Assembly (NCBI GenBank): GCA_964398655.1
Contig: CAYNNG010000003.1
Span: forward strand, 29,508-93,507
DNA length: 64,000 nucleotides
Source: SFFI01 sp964398655
GTDB lineage: Bacteria; Bacillota; Clostridia; Saccharofermentanales; DTU023
Reading direction: 5' to 3'
Shown: positions 1 through 8,235 of the stretch, piece by piece
Numbering within the stretch: the first letter of the stretch is position 1
How the letters are laid out: every line of letters starts with the position of its first letter
Notes under the pieces: model-generated
Seen by the model: the letters and a program-made list of their open reading frames with translations, nothing else
Database searches by the model: none
Told to the model about the DNA's origin: nothing
Position numbers and translations under genes: made by a program

Positions 1-717
1 TTAGTTTTTCATTTTGACCTGGGAGCCTCTTACCAAACCCAAAAGCCTGTGGCACAAGAGATCTTAGACGCAGCGCCAGCCACCTTGAAACTGGCCCTGC
101 TCTCGATTGCCTTTGCCACTATCTTAGGCATACCATTCGGCATTATCTCAGCTATTTATCAATACTCTCTATTTGATAACATCATGATGATATTTGCCCT
201 GATTGGTGTATCTATGCCCGTATTCTGGCTAGGACTTTTGATGATCTTGCTCTTCTCGGTCCGTCTTGGCTGGCTGCCCTCCTCAGGCTTTGAACATTTT
301 AACCAGATGATTCTGCCTTCCATTGCTTTAGGTGCCCAGTCCACGGCGGTTATTACGCGTATGACCCGGTCCAATATGCTGGAAGTAATCCGTAAGGACT
401 ACATCAGGACAGCCGAGGCCAAAGGCCAGAAGCGGTCTGTGGTTATTACCAAACATGCCCTGGGCAATGCCCTGATCCCCATTATTACTATTATTGGTAT
501 TCAATTTGGTCAGCTCTTGGGCGGTGCGCTGATGACGGAAGTTATCTTCTCCATACCTGGCATTGGACGGCTTATGGTACAGGCCATTAAATCCCGGGAT
601 AATCCTCTGGTCTTGGGCGGCGTACTCTTTGTAGCCGTAGCCTTCGCCATCGTGAACCTCATTATAGACATCATCTATGCCTATATTGACCCACGGATTA
701 AGTCCCAATACGCATAA
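1..717 (+). CDS. Peptide ABC transporter permease, DppB/OppB type (5' end outside window)
   Basis: Inner-membrane permease of a di/oligopeptide importer. The frame is open from base 1, and the residues before the first possible start (a GTG at 49) already match the family (DLGASYQTQKPVAQEI), so the gene begins upstream and GTG 49 is not the true start. Several hydrophobic helices are visible. The cytoplasmic EAA loop that docks with the ATPases is seen as TAEAKGQKRSVVITKHAL near the middle of the fragment, and the C-terminus IDPRIKSQYA is typical. The next permease starts 10 bases after the stop, so the two are co-transcribed. The substrate-binding protein is not in the window and probably lies upstream. 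The peptide specificity cannot be read from sequence. Confidence 0.93.
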   Translation, partial: LVFHFDLGASYQTQKPVAQEILDAAPATLKLALLSIAFATILGIPFGIISAIYQYSLFDNIMMIFALIGVSMPVFWLGLLMILLFSVRLGWLPSSGFEHFNQMILPSIALGAQSTAVITRMTRSNMLEVIRKDYIRTAEAKGQKRSVVITKHALGNALIPIITIIGIQFGQLLGGALMTEVIFSIPGIGRLMVQAIKSRDNPLVLGGVLFVAVAFAIVNLIIDIIYAYIDPRIKSQYA

Positions 718-727
718 GGAGCCTGTT

Positions 728-1594
728 ATGGAACAAACTAAAAAGAAAAAACGTTTCCGTCGTCTGGGCGATGTCTGGCATAGGCTCCGTAAAAACAAAC
801 TGGCCATGGTTGGTCTGGTGATCATCGTAATTTTGATTTTAACCGCGATCTTTGCCGACTATCTGGCCCCCTATCCCTACGATGAGATGCACCTCCTCAA
901 CACCTTTGAGACCCCTTCCAAAGAGTTCCCCTTTGGCACGGACAACTTTGGCCAAGATATTTTGAGCCGGGTAATTTATGGTGCCCGCATCTCCCTGCGC
1001 ATTGGTTTTATTTCGGTATCTATTGCCCTTATTATTGGTGTAACGATTGGCGCAATTTGCGGCTACTTTGGCGGCAAGGTGGACATCCTGCTCATGCGGG
1101 TTATCGATATCTTCCAAGCCATTCCGGATATCCTCATGGCCATAGCGATTATTGCCTCGTTGGGACCAGGGCTTTCCAACCTCATGATTGCGGTTGGGGT
1201 AGCAGCGATTCCCGGCTATGCCCGTATCGTGCGAGCCTCTGTCCTGTCCCTGCGAGATATGGAATTTGTCGAGGCTGCCCGGGCTTCTGGCTCTAATTCT
1301 GCCAGGATTATTCTCAAGCATATCCTGCCCAACTGCCTAGCCCCCATCATTGTTCAGGCTACCCTGGGTTTTGCCTATGCAATCCTCAACGCGGCCGGCA
1401 TGAGCTTTATCGGCTTAGGCTTGGAGCCTCCTACACCTGAATGGGGCGCCATGCTTTCCAGCGGCCGTGCTTACATCCGTGACTATCCCCACATGACCCT
1501 CTTCCCCGGCTTGGTTATTGTGCTGACCATCTTTGCCCTGAATGTGCTGGGCGACGGTCTGCGCGATGCCCTTGACCCCAAGTTGAAGCGCTAG
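728..1594 (+). CDS. Peptide ABC transporter permease, DppC/OppC type
   Basis: Second permease subunit of the peptide importer, 288 residues. ATG 728 is chosen because AAGGAG lies six bases upstream; a longer reading from 677 would overlap the preceding gene for 40 bases and lacks support. It shows the OppC N-terminal segment (RLRKNKLAMVGLVIIVILI), the conserved motif FGTDNFGQDILSRVIYGARI, an EAA loop (EAARASGSNSARIILKHILP) and the ending LGDGLRDALDPKLKR. These are all family hallmarks. It sits between the DppB-like permease and the two ATPase genes, in the usual B-C-D-F order. Confidence 0.95.
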   Translation: MEQTKKKKRFRRLGDVWHRLRKNKLAMVGLVIIVILILTAIFADYLAPYPYDEMHLLNTFETPSKEFPFGTDNFGQDILSRVIYGARISLRIGFISVSIALIIGVTIGAICGYFGGKVDILLMRVIDIFQAIPDILMAIAIIASLGPGLSNLMIAVGVAAIPGYARIVRASVLSLRDMEFVEAARASGSNSARIILKHILPNCLAPIIVQATLGFAYAILNAAGMSFIGLGLEPPTPEWGAMLSSGRAYIRDYPHMTLFPGLVIVLTIFALNVLGDGLRDALDPKLKR

Positions 1595-1607
1595 AAAGGA
1601 AGAGAGT

Positions 1608-2678
1608 ATGTCTGCAGAAAAAAATGACAGCATGAAAAAACTGTTAGAAATCAACAATTTATCGATTGAATATCGTACCGATGAAGGTGTAACCCATGCC
1701 GTTAACAACCTTAGCCTGCATGTAGATAAGGGCGAGACCCTGGGCTTGGTAGGAGAGACTGGGGCAGGTAAAACCACCACCGCCCTGGGCATTATGCGTC
1801 AGGTCCCTGACCCTCCCGGCAAAATTACCTCCGGCGAAATTATCTTTGAAGGCGAAGAACTGCTGAAGAAGGATATCCGAGATATGAGGCATATCCGGGG
1901 TGACAAGATCTCCATGATCTTCCAAGACCCCATGACTTCGCTGAACCCCATCATGACTGTGGGAGACCAAATTGCTGAGGTTATTGAGCTGCACCAAAAC
2001 TTAGATAAGTCCGATATCCGTCAGAAGACCATCGAAATGTTGGAAACTGTAGGTATCCGTAAAGAACGTGTAGATGACTACCCTCACGAATTCTCCGGTG
2101 GGATGAAACAGCGTGTGGTTATCGCCATGGCCCTGGCCTGCAACCCCAACCTCCTGATCGCCGACGAGCCTACCACCGCCTTGGACGTGACCATTCAAGC
2201 CCAGGTGCTGGAGCTCATGAAGGAACTTAAGCTCAAGTTTAATACCTCCATGATCATGATCACCCATGACCTGGGTATTGTGGCGGAAATTTGCGACAAC
2301 GTGGCTATCATGTACGCCGGCAGCATCATGGAATACTCCAATGTGGAGCGGATTTATCACAACCCCCTCCACCCCTACACCAATGGGCTCTTTAACTCTA
2401 TCCCTTCATTGGATGAGGACAAGGACCTGATTGCCATTGCCGGTTTGCCACCTGACCCCACAGACCTGCCTACGGGCTGCCGCTTCCATCCCCGCTGCCC
2501 CTTTGCCAAGGAGCGCTGCGCTAAGGAAGAGCCAGGTGTATACATCCCAGAACCCGGACATGAGGTATCTTGCTTCCTCTTTGATCCCGACAACCCTCTG
2601 CTGGGCCAGGAATATTTGGATAAAGCCAAGGCCAATCCCCCAGCGGCCCCCGCAATAGACCAGAGTGAGGAGAACTAG
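1608..2678 (+). CDS. Peptide ABC transporter ATP-binding protein, DppD/OppD type
   Basis: Cytoplasmic ATPase that powers peptide import, 356 residues. Walker A is GETGAGKT near residue 50, the Q-loop region is MIFQDPMTSLNP, the signature is FSGGMKQRVVIAMAL, Walker B is LLIADEPTTALD and the switch histidine is in MITHDLGIVAE. The C-terminal oligopeptide/dipeptide transporter extension carries the cysteine cluster (CRFHPRCPFAKERC), typical of subunits that bind an iron-sulfur cluster or metal. The start has GGAAGAG upstream. An internal ATG eight codons in (MKKLLEIN) is an alternative start. The stop lies 3 bases before the next ATPase gene. Confidence 0.95.
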   Translation: MSAEKNDSMKKLLEINNLSIEYRTDEGVTHAVNNLSLHVDKGETLGLVGETGAGKTTTALGIMRQVPDPPGKITSGEIIFEGEELLKKDIRDMRHIRGDKISMIFQDPMTSLNPIMTVGDQIAEVIELHQNLDKSDIRQKTIEMLETVGIRKERVDDYPHEFSGGMKQRVVIAMALACNPNLLIADEPTTALDVTIQAQVLELMKELKLKFNTSMIMITHDLGIVAEICDNVAIMYAGSIMEYSNVERIYHNPLHPYTNGLFNSIPSLDEDKDLIAIAGLPPDPTDLPTGCRFHPRCPFAKERCAKEEPGVYIPEPGHEVSCFLFDPDNPLLGQEYLDKAKANPPAAPAIDQSEEN

Positions 2679-2681
2679 CGT

Positions 2682-3704
2682 ATGGCAAACGAAAATTATC
2701 TTTTGGAGGTCAAGGATCTCAAGAAGTACTTTAAAGTTAAAGCCGGTACTCTTCACGCGGTTGATGGGATTTCTTTCGGTGTGAAAAAAGGTGAGACTCT
2801 GGGCCTCGTAGGTGAGTCTGGCTGCGGCAAATCCACCGCAGGCCGGGCAATCATCCGCCTGCATGAACCCACTGCGGGCGACGTGATTTTTGAAGGAAAA
2901 TCCACCCTGCAATACAAGGGCCATGACAAGAAACGCATGCGCCAAGAGATGCAGATTGTCTTCCAAGACCCCTATTCTTCTCTGAACCCTAGGCTTAACA
3001 CCTTCCAGCTGATTGCTGACCCTCTCAAGGTGAATAAGGAAGCACTGGGTGGAGAAAGCATTGAGAACCGGGTTAAGACAGCCATGGAACTCGTAGGTCT
3101 GGAGCAGCGCTTGGTTGACTCCTACCCTCACGAGCTGGACGGCGGGCGCCGCCAGCGCATCGGCATTGCTCGAGCCCTGGCCTTACAGCCCAAGTTTGTG
3201 GTCTTAGACGAACCCGTATCCGCTTTGGACGTATCTATCCAGGCTCAGATCCTCAACCTCCTGCAGCAACTGCAGAAGGACATTGGTCTGACCTACCTCT
3301 TCATCGCCCACAACCTGTCCGTAGTCAAGCACATCTCCGACCGCATCGCCGTAATGTACCTGGGTCACATTGTGGAACTGGCAGACTACAAAACGATCTT
3401 TGCCAGACCCCAGCACCCCTACACCCAGGCCCTGCTCTCCGCTATCCCTATTCCTAAAGTAGGACTCAAACGGGAAAGGATCATCCTGGAAGGCGATGTA
3501 CCCAGCCCGGTTAACCCTAAACCCGGCTGCTGCTTCGCCGGACGCTGCCCCTACGCACAAGGCCCTTGCCTGGAATCCATGCCACCCCTGGTAGAAAAGG
3601 AACCCGGCCACTTTGTGGCCTGCCACTTCGTCCAGGAAAGCCATGGCGGCTTCAAACTGCCCGCCGAAATTACCGGCAAATCCCCCCGCAAGGTGGCGAT
3701 CTAG
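2682..3704 (+). CDS. Peptide ABC transporter ATP-binding protein, DppF/OppF type
   Basis: Second ATPase of the importer, 340 residues. Walker A is GESGCGKS, the Q-loop is VFQDPYSSLNP, Walker B is FVVLDEPVSALD and the H-loop is FIAHNLSVVKH. The signature motif reads LDGGRRQRIGIARAL instead of LSGGQ; this looks like a subfamily variant, not damage, because everything around it is intact. The C-terminal extension has CCFAGRCPYAQGPC. It ends the first transporter operon. Short direct repeats and a strong terminator follow. Confidence 0.95.
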   Translation: MANENYLLEVKDLKKYFKVKAGTLHAVDGISFGVKKGETLGLVGESGCGKSTAGRAIIRLHEPTAGDVIFEGKSTLQYKGHDKKRMRQEMQIVFQDPYSSLNPRLNTFQLIADPLKVNKEALGGESIENRVKTAMELVGLEQRLVDSYPHELDGGRRQRIGIARALALQPKFVVLDEPVSALDVSIQAQILNLLQQLQKDIGLTYLFIAHNLSVVKHISDRIAVMYLGHIVELADYKTIFARPQHPYTQALLSAIPIPKVGLKRERIILEGDVPSPVNPKPGCCFAGRCPYAQGPCLESMPPLVEKEPGHFVACHFVQESHGGFKLPAEITGKSPRKVAI

Positions 3705-3736
3705 GACTTTAGCGTGAGTCCTACAGTCTGCGGACT

Positions 3737-3812
3737 AAAGCTTATGGTTAAGTTAGTCCAACAGCCTGTGGGCTAAAGCTTATGGTTAAGTTAGTCCAAC
3801 AGCCTGTGGGCT
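3737..3812 (+). repeat. Two perfect 38-bp tandem direct repeats
   Basis: Units 3737-3774 and 3775-3812 are identical. Each unit ends in AGCCTGTGGGCT, a 4-bp-stem mini hairpin. The degenerate partial copy just upstream keeps an equivalent mini hairpin with compensatory changes (AGTCTGCGGACT). No role is known. Confidence 0.85.
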
Positions 3813-3861
3813 AGGACCTTCCTGCAGCCGTTGATCTAGGACTTCAAATAATTAATTACAG

Positions 3862-3905
3862 AAATGGTGCCTCAAACTCATCTGCGTGAAGAGGCACCAT
3901 TTTTA
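3862..3905 (+). terminator. Rho-independent terminator after the first peptide transporter operon
   Basis: Perfect 12-bp stem AAATGGTGCCTC / GAGGCACCATTT with a 17-base loop, continuing into TTTT. It lies 157 bases after the DppF stop. The A-rich 5' arm could also let it work on the minus strand for the convergent ATPase gene. Confidence 0.85.
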
Positions 3906-4355
3906 TATTTTGATTTTCAGGATTTTTAACCGACTTATTAAGTTTTAGACGTCAGAATAACTTTTGAAGTTTTAGACCTCAAAATGACTTATTAATACTT
4001 ACAACTTTCAGATAGCTTTTAAGATATGCGATATGCGGCTCCCCGACAAATTTTCAAGTAGTGGTAGGTCCCGGTGTTTGAACACGCCCGTAATGGTTGG
4101 GAAAGTGCTAGTTGGGCGGATCTACCAACCCATTTTTGGCTCCTCCTAGGTCGTGCTGCGCGTAAAAAGGTGTGCCAGATGCCGGTTACATTAAAGTGCC
4201 AACCTGGCAGATCCCACTTTTTGCTGATTCGCCAACAAATAAACGGCTTCCCTTATCTCTCGAACCCCAAAAAAATGGTTGTGAGAATGCGATTCTGGCT
4301 GAGTAGCTAACACTTTTTCAGCCTCCACAGCCCAGCGCGACTCAACAAATTGTGG

Positions 4356-5711
4356 TTAAGTTAAGGCCGAGAGATCGGGCCGATAAATTAAGTTATCTGG
4401 CAGTTGGCCTTTTTGAATAAACATCAGCATATAGATAGGCAGGTAAATAATCCTGCCGCTGACCTTAACATTCTCTGCCGAAAGCACGAAAGCTTCCGCA
4501 AGGTCGTACACGGGATTATCTATGAGGCGGTCTAAACTGGCGTGCCGCTGGTAGGCCTTACCGGATTTGACTTCTATGGGTATGAGTTTCCCTTGTTCTT
4601 CCAAGAGAAAATCGACCTCGCCCTGTTTTTTATTCTGGAAATAATAGAGCTCAAAACCATGTGCCCGCAATTCTTGGGCACAGATATTTTCGTAGATAGA
4701 CCCAAAGTTGATATGGGTGTTTCCCTTGAGTATTTCCAGCTGACTATCTGCGCCATACATGGCTGCTAAGAGGCCGACATCTGATAAAAATAATTTAAAT
4801 AAATTGACCGATTTATGGAGCAGTAAAGGATAGGCTGGCTCGCTGACCGCATAGACGGGCAGGGCTACACCGGCTTGTTCCAACCAAATAAAGCTGTTGG
4901 CATAGCGCGAAAATTTAAAATTTTCATTGAGATTCTTGAGGATAAAGCGCTTATTTTGATTATTGAGCTCCGCAGGAATGAGCTGGAAGATTGCTTCCAA
5001 ATATAGTTTATTATGAGGATCATATTTAGCTATATCCTGCTTATACCAGTTGATGATGGCCTCCTGCTGCTGGCTTACTGTCCTCAGGTTATTGGTATCC
5101 ACATAGCTTTGCACGACAGCGGGCATTCCACCCACCACAAGGTAAAGATGAAATAAATTCAGCATTTGCTGGTGGATTAGATGATCTACAGGTCTCCGCT
5201 CTGCATAACAGCTAGAGAGATAGGCTAAGGTTTGTGGACTGACATGCTGACTGCTTGCAAATTCCTCTAAATCTAAAGGGAACATCTCCCAAACATCCAT
5301 GTAACCTACAGGTAGAGAACGAATGTCTTGTAAGCCAACACCCAATAGAGAACCGCTCAGGATATAACGGTAGCTTCCCTCTTCTACCAAGAACTTAATG
5401 GCGGTGACAATCTCTGGGCATTCTTGCACCTCGTCAAAGAAAATCAATGTCTTACCAGGAAGCAAGGGGCCGTCTACCAAGCTGGAAAGCCGCAGGATAA
5501 GATCTTGCGCATTATTTGATTGATTAAAGAGTTGACGGGCGGATTGATTTTCCAGAAAATTAATTTCTAAAAAAGATACAAAGTTTTTCTGACCAAATTT
5601 CCGGATGCTATATGTTTTACCCACCTGTCTGGCGCCTGTAATCAATAAGGCCTTGCTGTGCGATTCCTGGAAAAATTCTGCCATTCTTTTTTCTATTTTA
5701 CGATCAAGCAT
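4356..5711 (-). CDS. AAA family ATPase with C-terminal DUF4143 domain
   Basis: 451 residues. The N-terminal AAA_14 ATPase has Walker A GARQVGKT near residue 27, Walker B TLIFFDEVQECP near residue 87 and the sensor-like YILSGSLLG. The C-terminal DUF4143 part holds a restriction-endonuclease-like pattern: an upstream Glu in GSIYENICAQEL, then GEVDFLLEE, then IPIEVKSGK. The start is supported by GGAGG seven bases upstream of ATG. The family is widespread in bacteria and archaea, often in many copies per genome, and its cellular role is poorly defined. The gene stands alone, convergent with the upstream transporter. Five spaced copies of a TTTGTCCG-containing motif lie just upstream (5766-5912). 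Confidence 0.9.
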   Translation of the reverse strand: MLDRKIEKRMAEFFQESHSKALLITGARQVGKTYSIRKFGQKNFVSFLEINFLENQSARQLFNQSNNAQDLILRLSSLVDGPLLPGKTLIFFDEVQECPEIVTAIKFLVEEGSYRYILSGSLLGVGLQDIRSLPVGYMDVWEMFPLDLEEFASSQHVSPQTLAYLSSCYAERRPVDHLIHQQMLNLFHLYLVVGGMPAVVQSYVDTNNLRTVSQQQEAIINWYKQDIAKYDPHNKLYLEAIFQLIPAELNNQNKRFILKNLNENFKFSRYANSFIWLEQAGVALPVYAVSEPAYPLLLHKSVNLFKLFLSDVGLLAAMYGADSQLEILKGNTHINFGSIYENICAQELRAHGFELYYFQNKKQGEVDFLLEEQGKLIPIEVKSGKAYQRHASLDRLIDNPVYDLAEAFVLSAENVKVSGRIIYLPIYMLMFIQKGQLPDNLIYRPDLSALT

Positions 5712-6051
5712 GCTATTACCTCCAAAGCCTATAACTACAGCGTTTGCAGTCTAAGTAAAACATATCTTGTCCGCTTTTTCAAGTTAAAAATCTTGATTTT
5801 GTCCGTTTATTCCAAGATGATAGTGGCAGTTTTGTCCGCTTTTTCTAATTTAAAATTGAGTCTTTGTCCGGTTATTCCAACTTGAATCTAGATTTTTGGC
5901 CTTGTATTCCAAATAATGGCTCATGGGGCCCGGTGCGGAACTTATTTTGTACATAAGCATATCTATCCTGAGGAAAACTTCTTAACCTCTCTCTGATCTT
6001 TTCACTTTATAATTGAGCTTGATCAGAGTGATTAATAAGGAGGATTTGAAG
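5712..6051. other. Intergenic region, 340 bases, divergent promoters and repeat array
   Basis: Separates the minus-strand AAA ATPase from the plus-strand MFS gene. Bases 5766-5912 carry the periodic repeat array listed separately. The remainder (5913-6051) is AT-rich and includes the MFS ribosome-binding site AAGGAGG at 6037. No small gene is evident. Confidence 0.6.
5766..5912. repeat. Five-copy 18-bp motif array with 32-33-bp period
   Basis: Copies start at 5766, 5798, 5831, 5863 and 5895. The consensus is TTTGTCCG followed by a T-rich half ending TTCCAA. Copies 1 and 3 end GCTTTTTC, while copies 2 and 4 end TTATTCCAA, so the array can also be read as a duplicated unit of about 65 bp plus a weaker fifth copy (14 of 18 positions like copy 4). 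Spacers are 14-15 bases. The near three-helical-turn spacing suggests protein binding on one face of the DNA. The nearest copy is 55 bases upstream of the AAA ATPase start. Confidence 0.85.
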
Positions 6052-7572
6052 ATGGAGGATAGTAAGAATAAACAGCGCAGCCAGAATTCACTTGCGCATG
6101 AGGTTGACAGCGTGGCAGAACTTGCAGGAGATTCTGTGAAAGATACTGCTCAAGCTGCGCAGGCCGGGCAAGCGAGGCAGGCGAATACTACAAAGTCGCT
6201 AGACCAGACGGGGAGTGCCGGGCAAGCGAAGACTACTGGGTCTAATGACCATGTGAAAAGTGCCGTGCAAGCGGGGCAGGCGAAGGCTGATGACCTGTTT
6301 CACCAGGCGGAAGGCTCAGATCAGAATGAACAAGGTAAGCTGAACTACCAAAGGACTTTTCTGATTGGCTTTGGTTTTTTTGCTTCTTCGCTCATTTGGT
6401 CCTTGTATAACTCCTTTGTACCTTTGATTTTGGCAGACTTTATTGAGTCTACGGCGGTTATCGGTTTTATCATGACGGTAGATAATATCTTCGGGGTGAT
6501 TTTTCAGCCTTATTTTGGCTCTTTGTCGGACCGGACGAAGACTCGCTGGGGCCAACGTATGCCCTATATCCTGCTGACAGCACCTGTCTCGGCTTTGTTC
6601 TTTTTCCTCATCCCCCAGATGCCCAGCCTCTGGCTTCTCATGCTGGTAGTAGTTATATTTAACTTCTCCATGTCTGTCTGGCGGTCGCCCATGATTTCCT
6701 TGATGCCAGACCTCACACCCAACCCACACTGGTCGCGAGCTAATGGCGTGATTAACCTTATGGGGGGAGTTGGTTCTATTGTGGCCTTCCTGATCGGTGG
6801 TCGCGTTGCCAATGCCTTTGGGCGGGGCGCCAGCTTTGCCATGGGCTCCTTGGTTACCATGCTGGCGGTTATCATTCTTGCCGCGACGATCAAAGAAAAC
6901 CAGCTCAAAATACAGCTGGGTTTTGACCGCCATTTAGCAAAAGACGCAGATGACCAGCCCCACCTATCTTCTTTTACCAAATTGCCGGCCCAAGGACGCC
7001 ACAAACTCTTGGCCCTGCTCCTAGCCATCTTCTTCTGGTTCTGTGCCTACAACGCCGTGGAGACCTTCTTTACGTCTTTTGCCACGAATGACTTAGGCTT
7101 ATCTGAAGGCACAGGAGCTATGACCTTATCTTTCTTCTCCTTGTCCTTTGTCATCTTTGCTATTCCTTCCGGGCTGTTGGCCTCCAAGATTGGCCGGGAA
7201 CGCGCCATTATAATCGGCCTAATTGGCCTGGTCGTCGTCTTCCTGCCCATTAACTTTCTCATGAACCTGTGGGCCATCCGCATTCTGCTTTTGGTCGGCG
7301 GCTTCTTCTGGGCTATGATCAATATCAACTCCCTGCCCATGGTTCTATCTTTGGGTAAACGGGAGGCGATCGGAACCTATACGGGCTATTACTACTTTTT
7401 CTCTTTTTCCGCCGCGATTGTATCGCCCATTCTCTTTGGGGCTATTCGTGACCTTACCCAGGATTATGGGACCCTCTTTATTTACGCCCCCATCTGCTTT
7501 GCCCTGGCCTTGCTCAGCATTCTGGCCTACGATAAGCTGGCAAAGAAGCAGGCAGGAGCTCAAGGAGATTAG
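6052..7572 (+). CDS. MFS transporter, SLC45/sugar-cation symporter-like, with low-complexity N-terminal tail
   Basis: 506 residues from ATG 6052 (AAGGAGG eight bases upstream). A TTG 13 codons earlier has no matching site. The first 95 or so residues are hydrophilic and repetitive (variants of QAGQA and SAGQAK) with no family match. The membrane part then begins (FLIGFGFFASSLIWSLYNSF) with about 12 helices and the MFS loop 2-3 motif (GSLSDRTKTRWGQRMPY), which resembles SLC45-type sugar carriers. The substrate is not known. The C-terminus (KKQAGAQGD) lies inside a 24-bp tandem repeat that continues past the stop, and its wording resembles the N-terminal tail repeats. Confidence 0.85.
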   Translation: MEDSKNKQRSQNSLAHEVDSVAELAGDSVKDTAQAAQAGQARQANTTKSLDQTGSAGQAKTTGSNDHVKSAVQAGQAKADDLFHQAEGSDQNEQGKLNYQRTFLIGFGFFASSLIWSLYNSFVPLILADFIESTAVIGFIMTVDNIFGVIFQPYFGSLSDRTKTRWGQRMPYILLTAPVSALFFFLIPQMPSLWLLMLVVVIFNFSMSVWRSPMISLMPDLTPNPHWSRANGVINLMGGVGSIVAFLIGGRVANAFGRGASFAMGSLVTMLAVIILAATIKENQLKIQLGFDRHLAKDADDQPHLSSFTKLPAQGRHKLLALLLAIFFWFCAYNAVETFFTSFATNDLGLSEGTGAMTLSFFSLSFVIFAIPSGLLASKIGRERAIIIGLIGLVVVFLPINFLMNLWAIRILLLVGGFFWAMININSLPMVLSLGKREAIGTYTGYYYFFSFSAAIVSPILFGAIRDLTQDYGTLFIYAPICFALALLSILAYDKLAKKQAGAQGD

Positions 7573-7644
7573 GAGGCTGAGGCTCAAGTAGCTTAGCAGG
7601 CAGGGGCTCAAGGAGCCTAGCAGGCCGGGGCTCAAGCAGAACAT
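7549..7644 (+). repeat. Four 24-bp tandem repeats spanning a stop codon, TAG in each of the first three units
   Basis: Units are 7549-7572, 7573-7596, 7597-7620 and 7621-7644. In the MFS reading frame they read QAGAQGD*, EAEAQVA*, QAGAQGA* and QAGAQAEH. The first unit is the true C-terminus of the MFS gene and the other units follow its stop. The frame stays phased into the next gene (FmdE-like), which is in the same frame. Slippage duplication of a gene end is the simplest origin. Confidence 0.9.
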
Positions 7645-7680
7645 AAGCATTCTAGTAGCTTGGAAATTAAGGAAATGAAG

Positions 7681-8235
7681 ATGACAGATAGTAAACTTTG
7701 GGATCTTTGTGTGGATTTTCACGGGCATGCCTGTCCGGGTTTATCGATTGGTTACCAGGCAGCCCGCTATGCGATTGAACGCTTGGGTATCGAAACCGAC
7801 GAAGATGGTCGGGCTTTGAGCCGGGCGGGGGAAAGGCTCGTTTGTATTTCAGAGAATGATGCATGCGGTGTCGATGCCATTCAAGTCATACTTTCTTGCA
7901 CCCTGGGCAAGGGGAATCTGCGCTTTCACCTCACAGGCAAGATGGCTTTTTCCTTTTATGATCGTGACTCTGGCCAATCCCTCCGCCTGGTGCTGAAGCC
8001 TATGCCTGAAGGTTTATCCCGTGAAGAGGCTTTTGCATATATGCATAGCCATGAGCCCTCCTTCTACTTTACCTGCCAGGCGGCAAGCCTACCGTTGCCG
8101 GAAAGAGCACCCCGGTATGCATCTGTTGATTGTGACGCCTGTGGTGAGCGCACAGGCGACCACTGGATACGTGAGTTTGAAGGGCGAAAACTTTGCCTGG
8201 ATTGCTATGGGAAAGCTCTAAAAGCTCAAGGCTAG
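7681..8235 (+). CDS. FmdE family protein with C-terminal zinc ribbon
   Basis: 184 residues from ATG 7681, which has AAGGA seven bases upstream; ATG 7675 and TTG 7660 are possible but sit badly to that site. The N-terminal FmdE domain has FHGHACPGLSIGYQAA and a conserved Cys/Asp pair in SENDACGVDAIQ. The C-terminus carries two CxxC knuckles (DCDACGE and CLDC), as in FmdE proteins of anaerobes. The family was named from a molybdenum formylmethanofuran dehydrogenase operon, but its function in bacteria is not settled; metal or cofactor handling is likely. The stop overlaps the stop of the convergent gene on the minus strand. Confidence 0.85.
   Translation: MTDSKLWDLCVDFHGHACPGLSIGYQAARYAIERLGIETDEDGRALSRAGERLVCISENDACGVDAIQVILSCTLGKGNLRFHLTGKMAFSFYDRDSGQSLRLVLKPMPEGLSREEAFAYMHSHEPSFYFTCQAASLPLPERAPRYASVDCDACGERTGDHWIREFEGRKLCLDCYGKALKAQG

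Larger units (their letters stand above)
3705..4355. other. Intergenic region, 651 bases, with repeats and a terminator
   Basis: No convincing gene is present. After the DppF stop there are two perfect 38-bp direct repeats (3737-3812), preceded by a degenerate partial copy. A terminator follows at 3862-3905. The GATCTAGGACTT string at the end of the DppF gene recurs near 3832. The segment about 4112-4242 contains an imperfect long inverted repeat: GTTGGGCGGATC on the left pairs with GATTCGCCAAC on the right, and an inner TGCCA/TGGCA pair is nested inside. It could be a degenerate palindromic element. A 78-codon ORF at 4074-4310 resembles no family I know. Confidence 0.6.

Noticed and set aside
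4074..4310. 78-codon ORF in the intergenic region
   Set aside because: No ribosome-binding site, no recognisable domain, and it lies over an imperfect palindrome.
5766..5912. CRISPR array
   Set aside because: Repeats are degenerate and only 18 bp, spacers are 14-15 bp and AT-rich, and no cas gene is near.
7573..7680. TAG read as pyrrolysine, joining the MFS and FmdE-like genes
   Set aside because: No pyl genes are in the window, many ordinary genes here end in TAG, and FmdE has its own ribosome-binding site.
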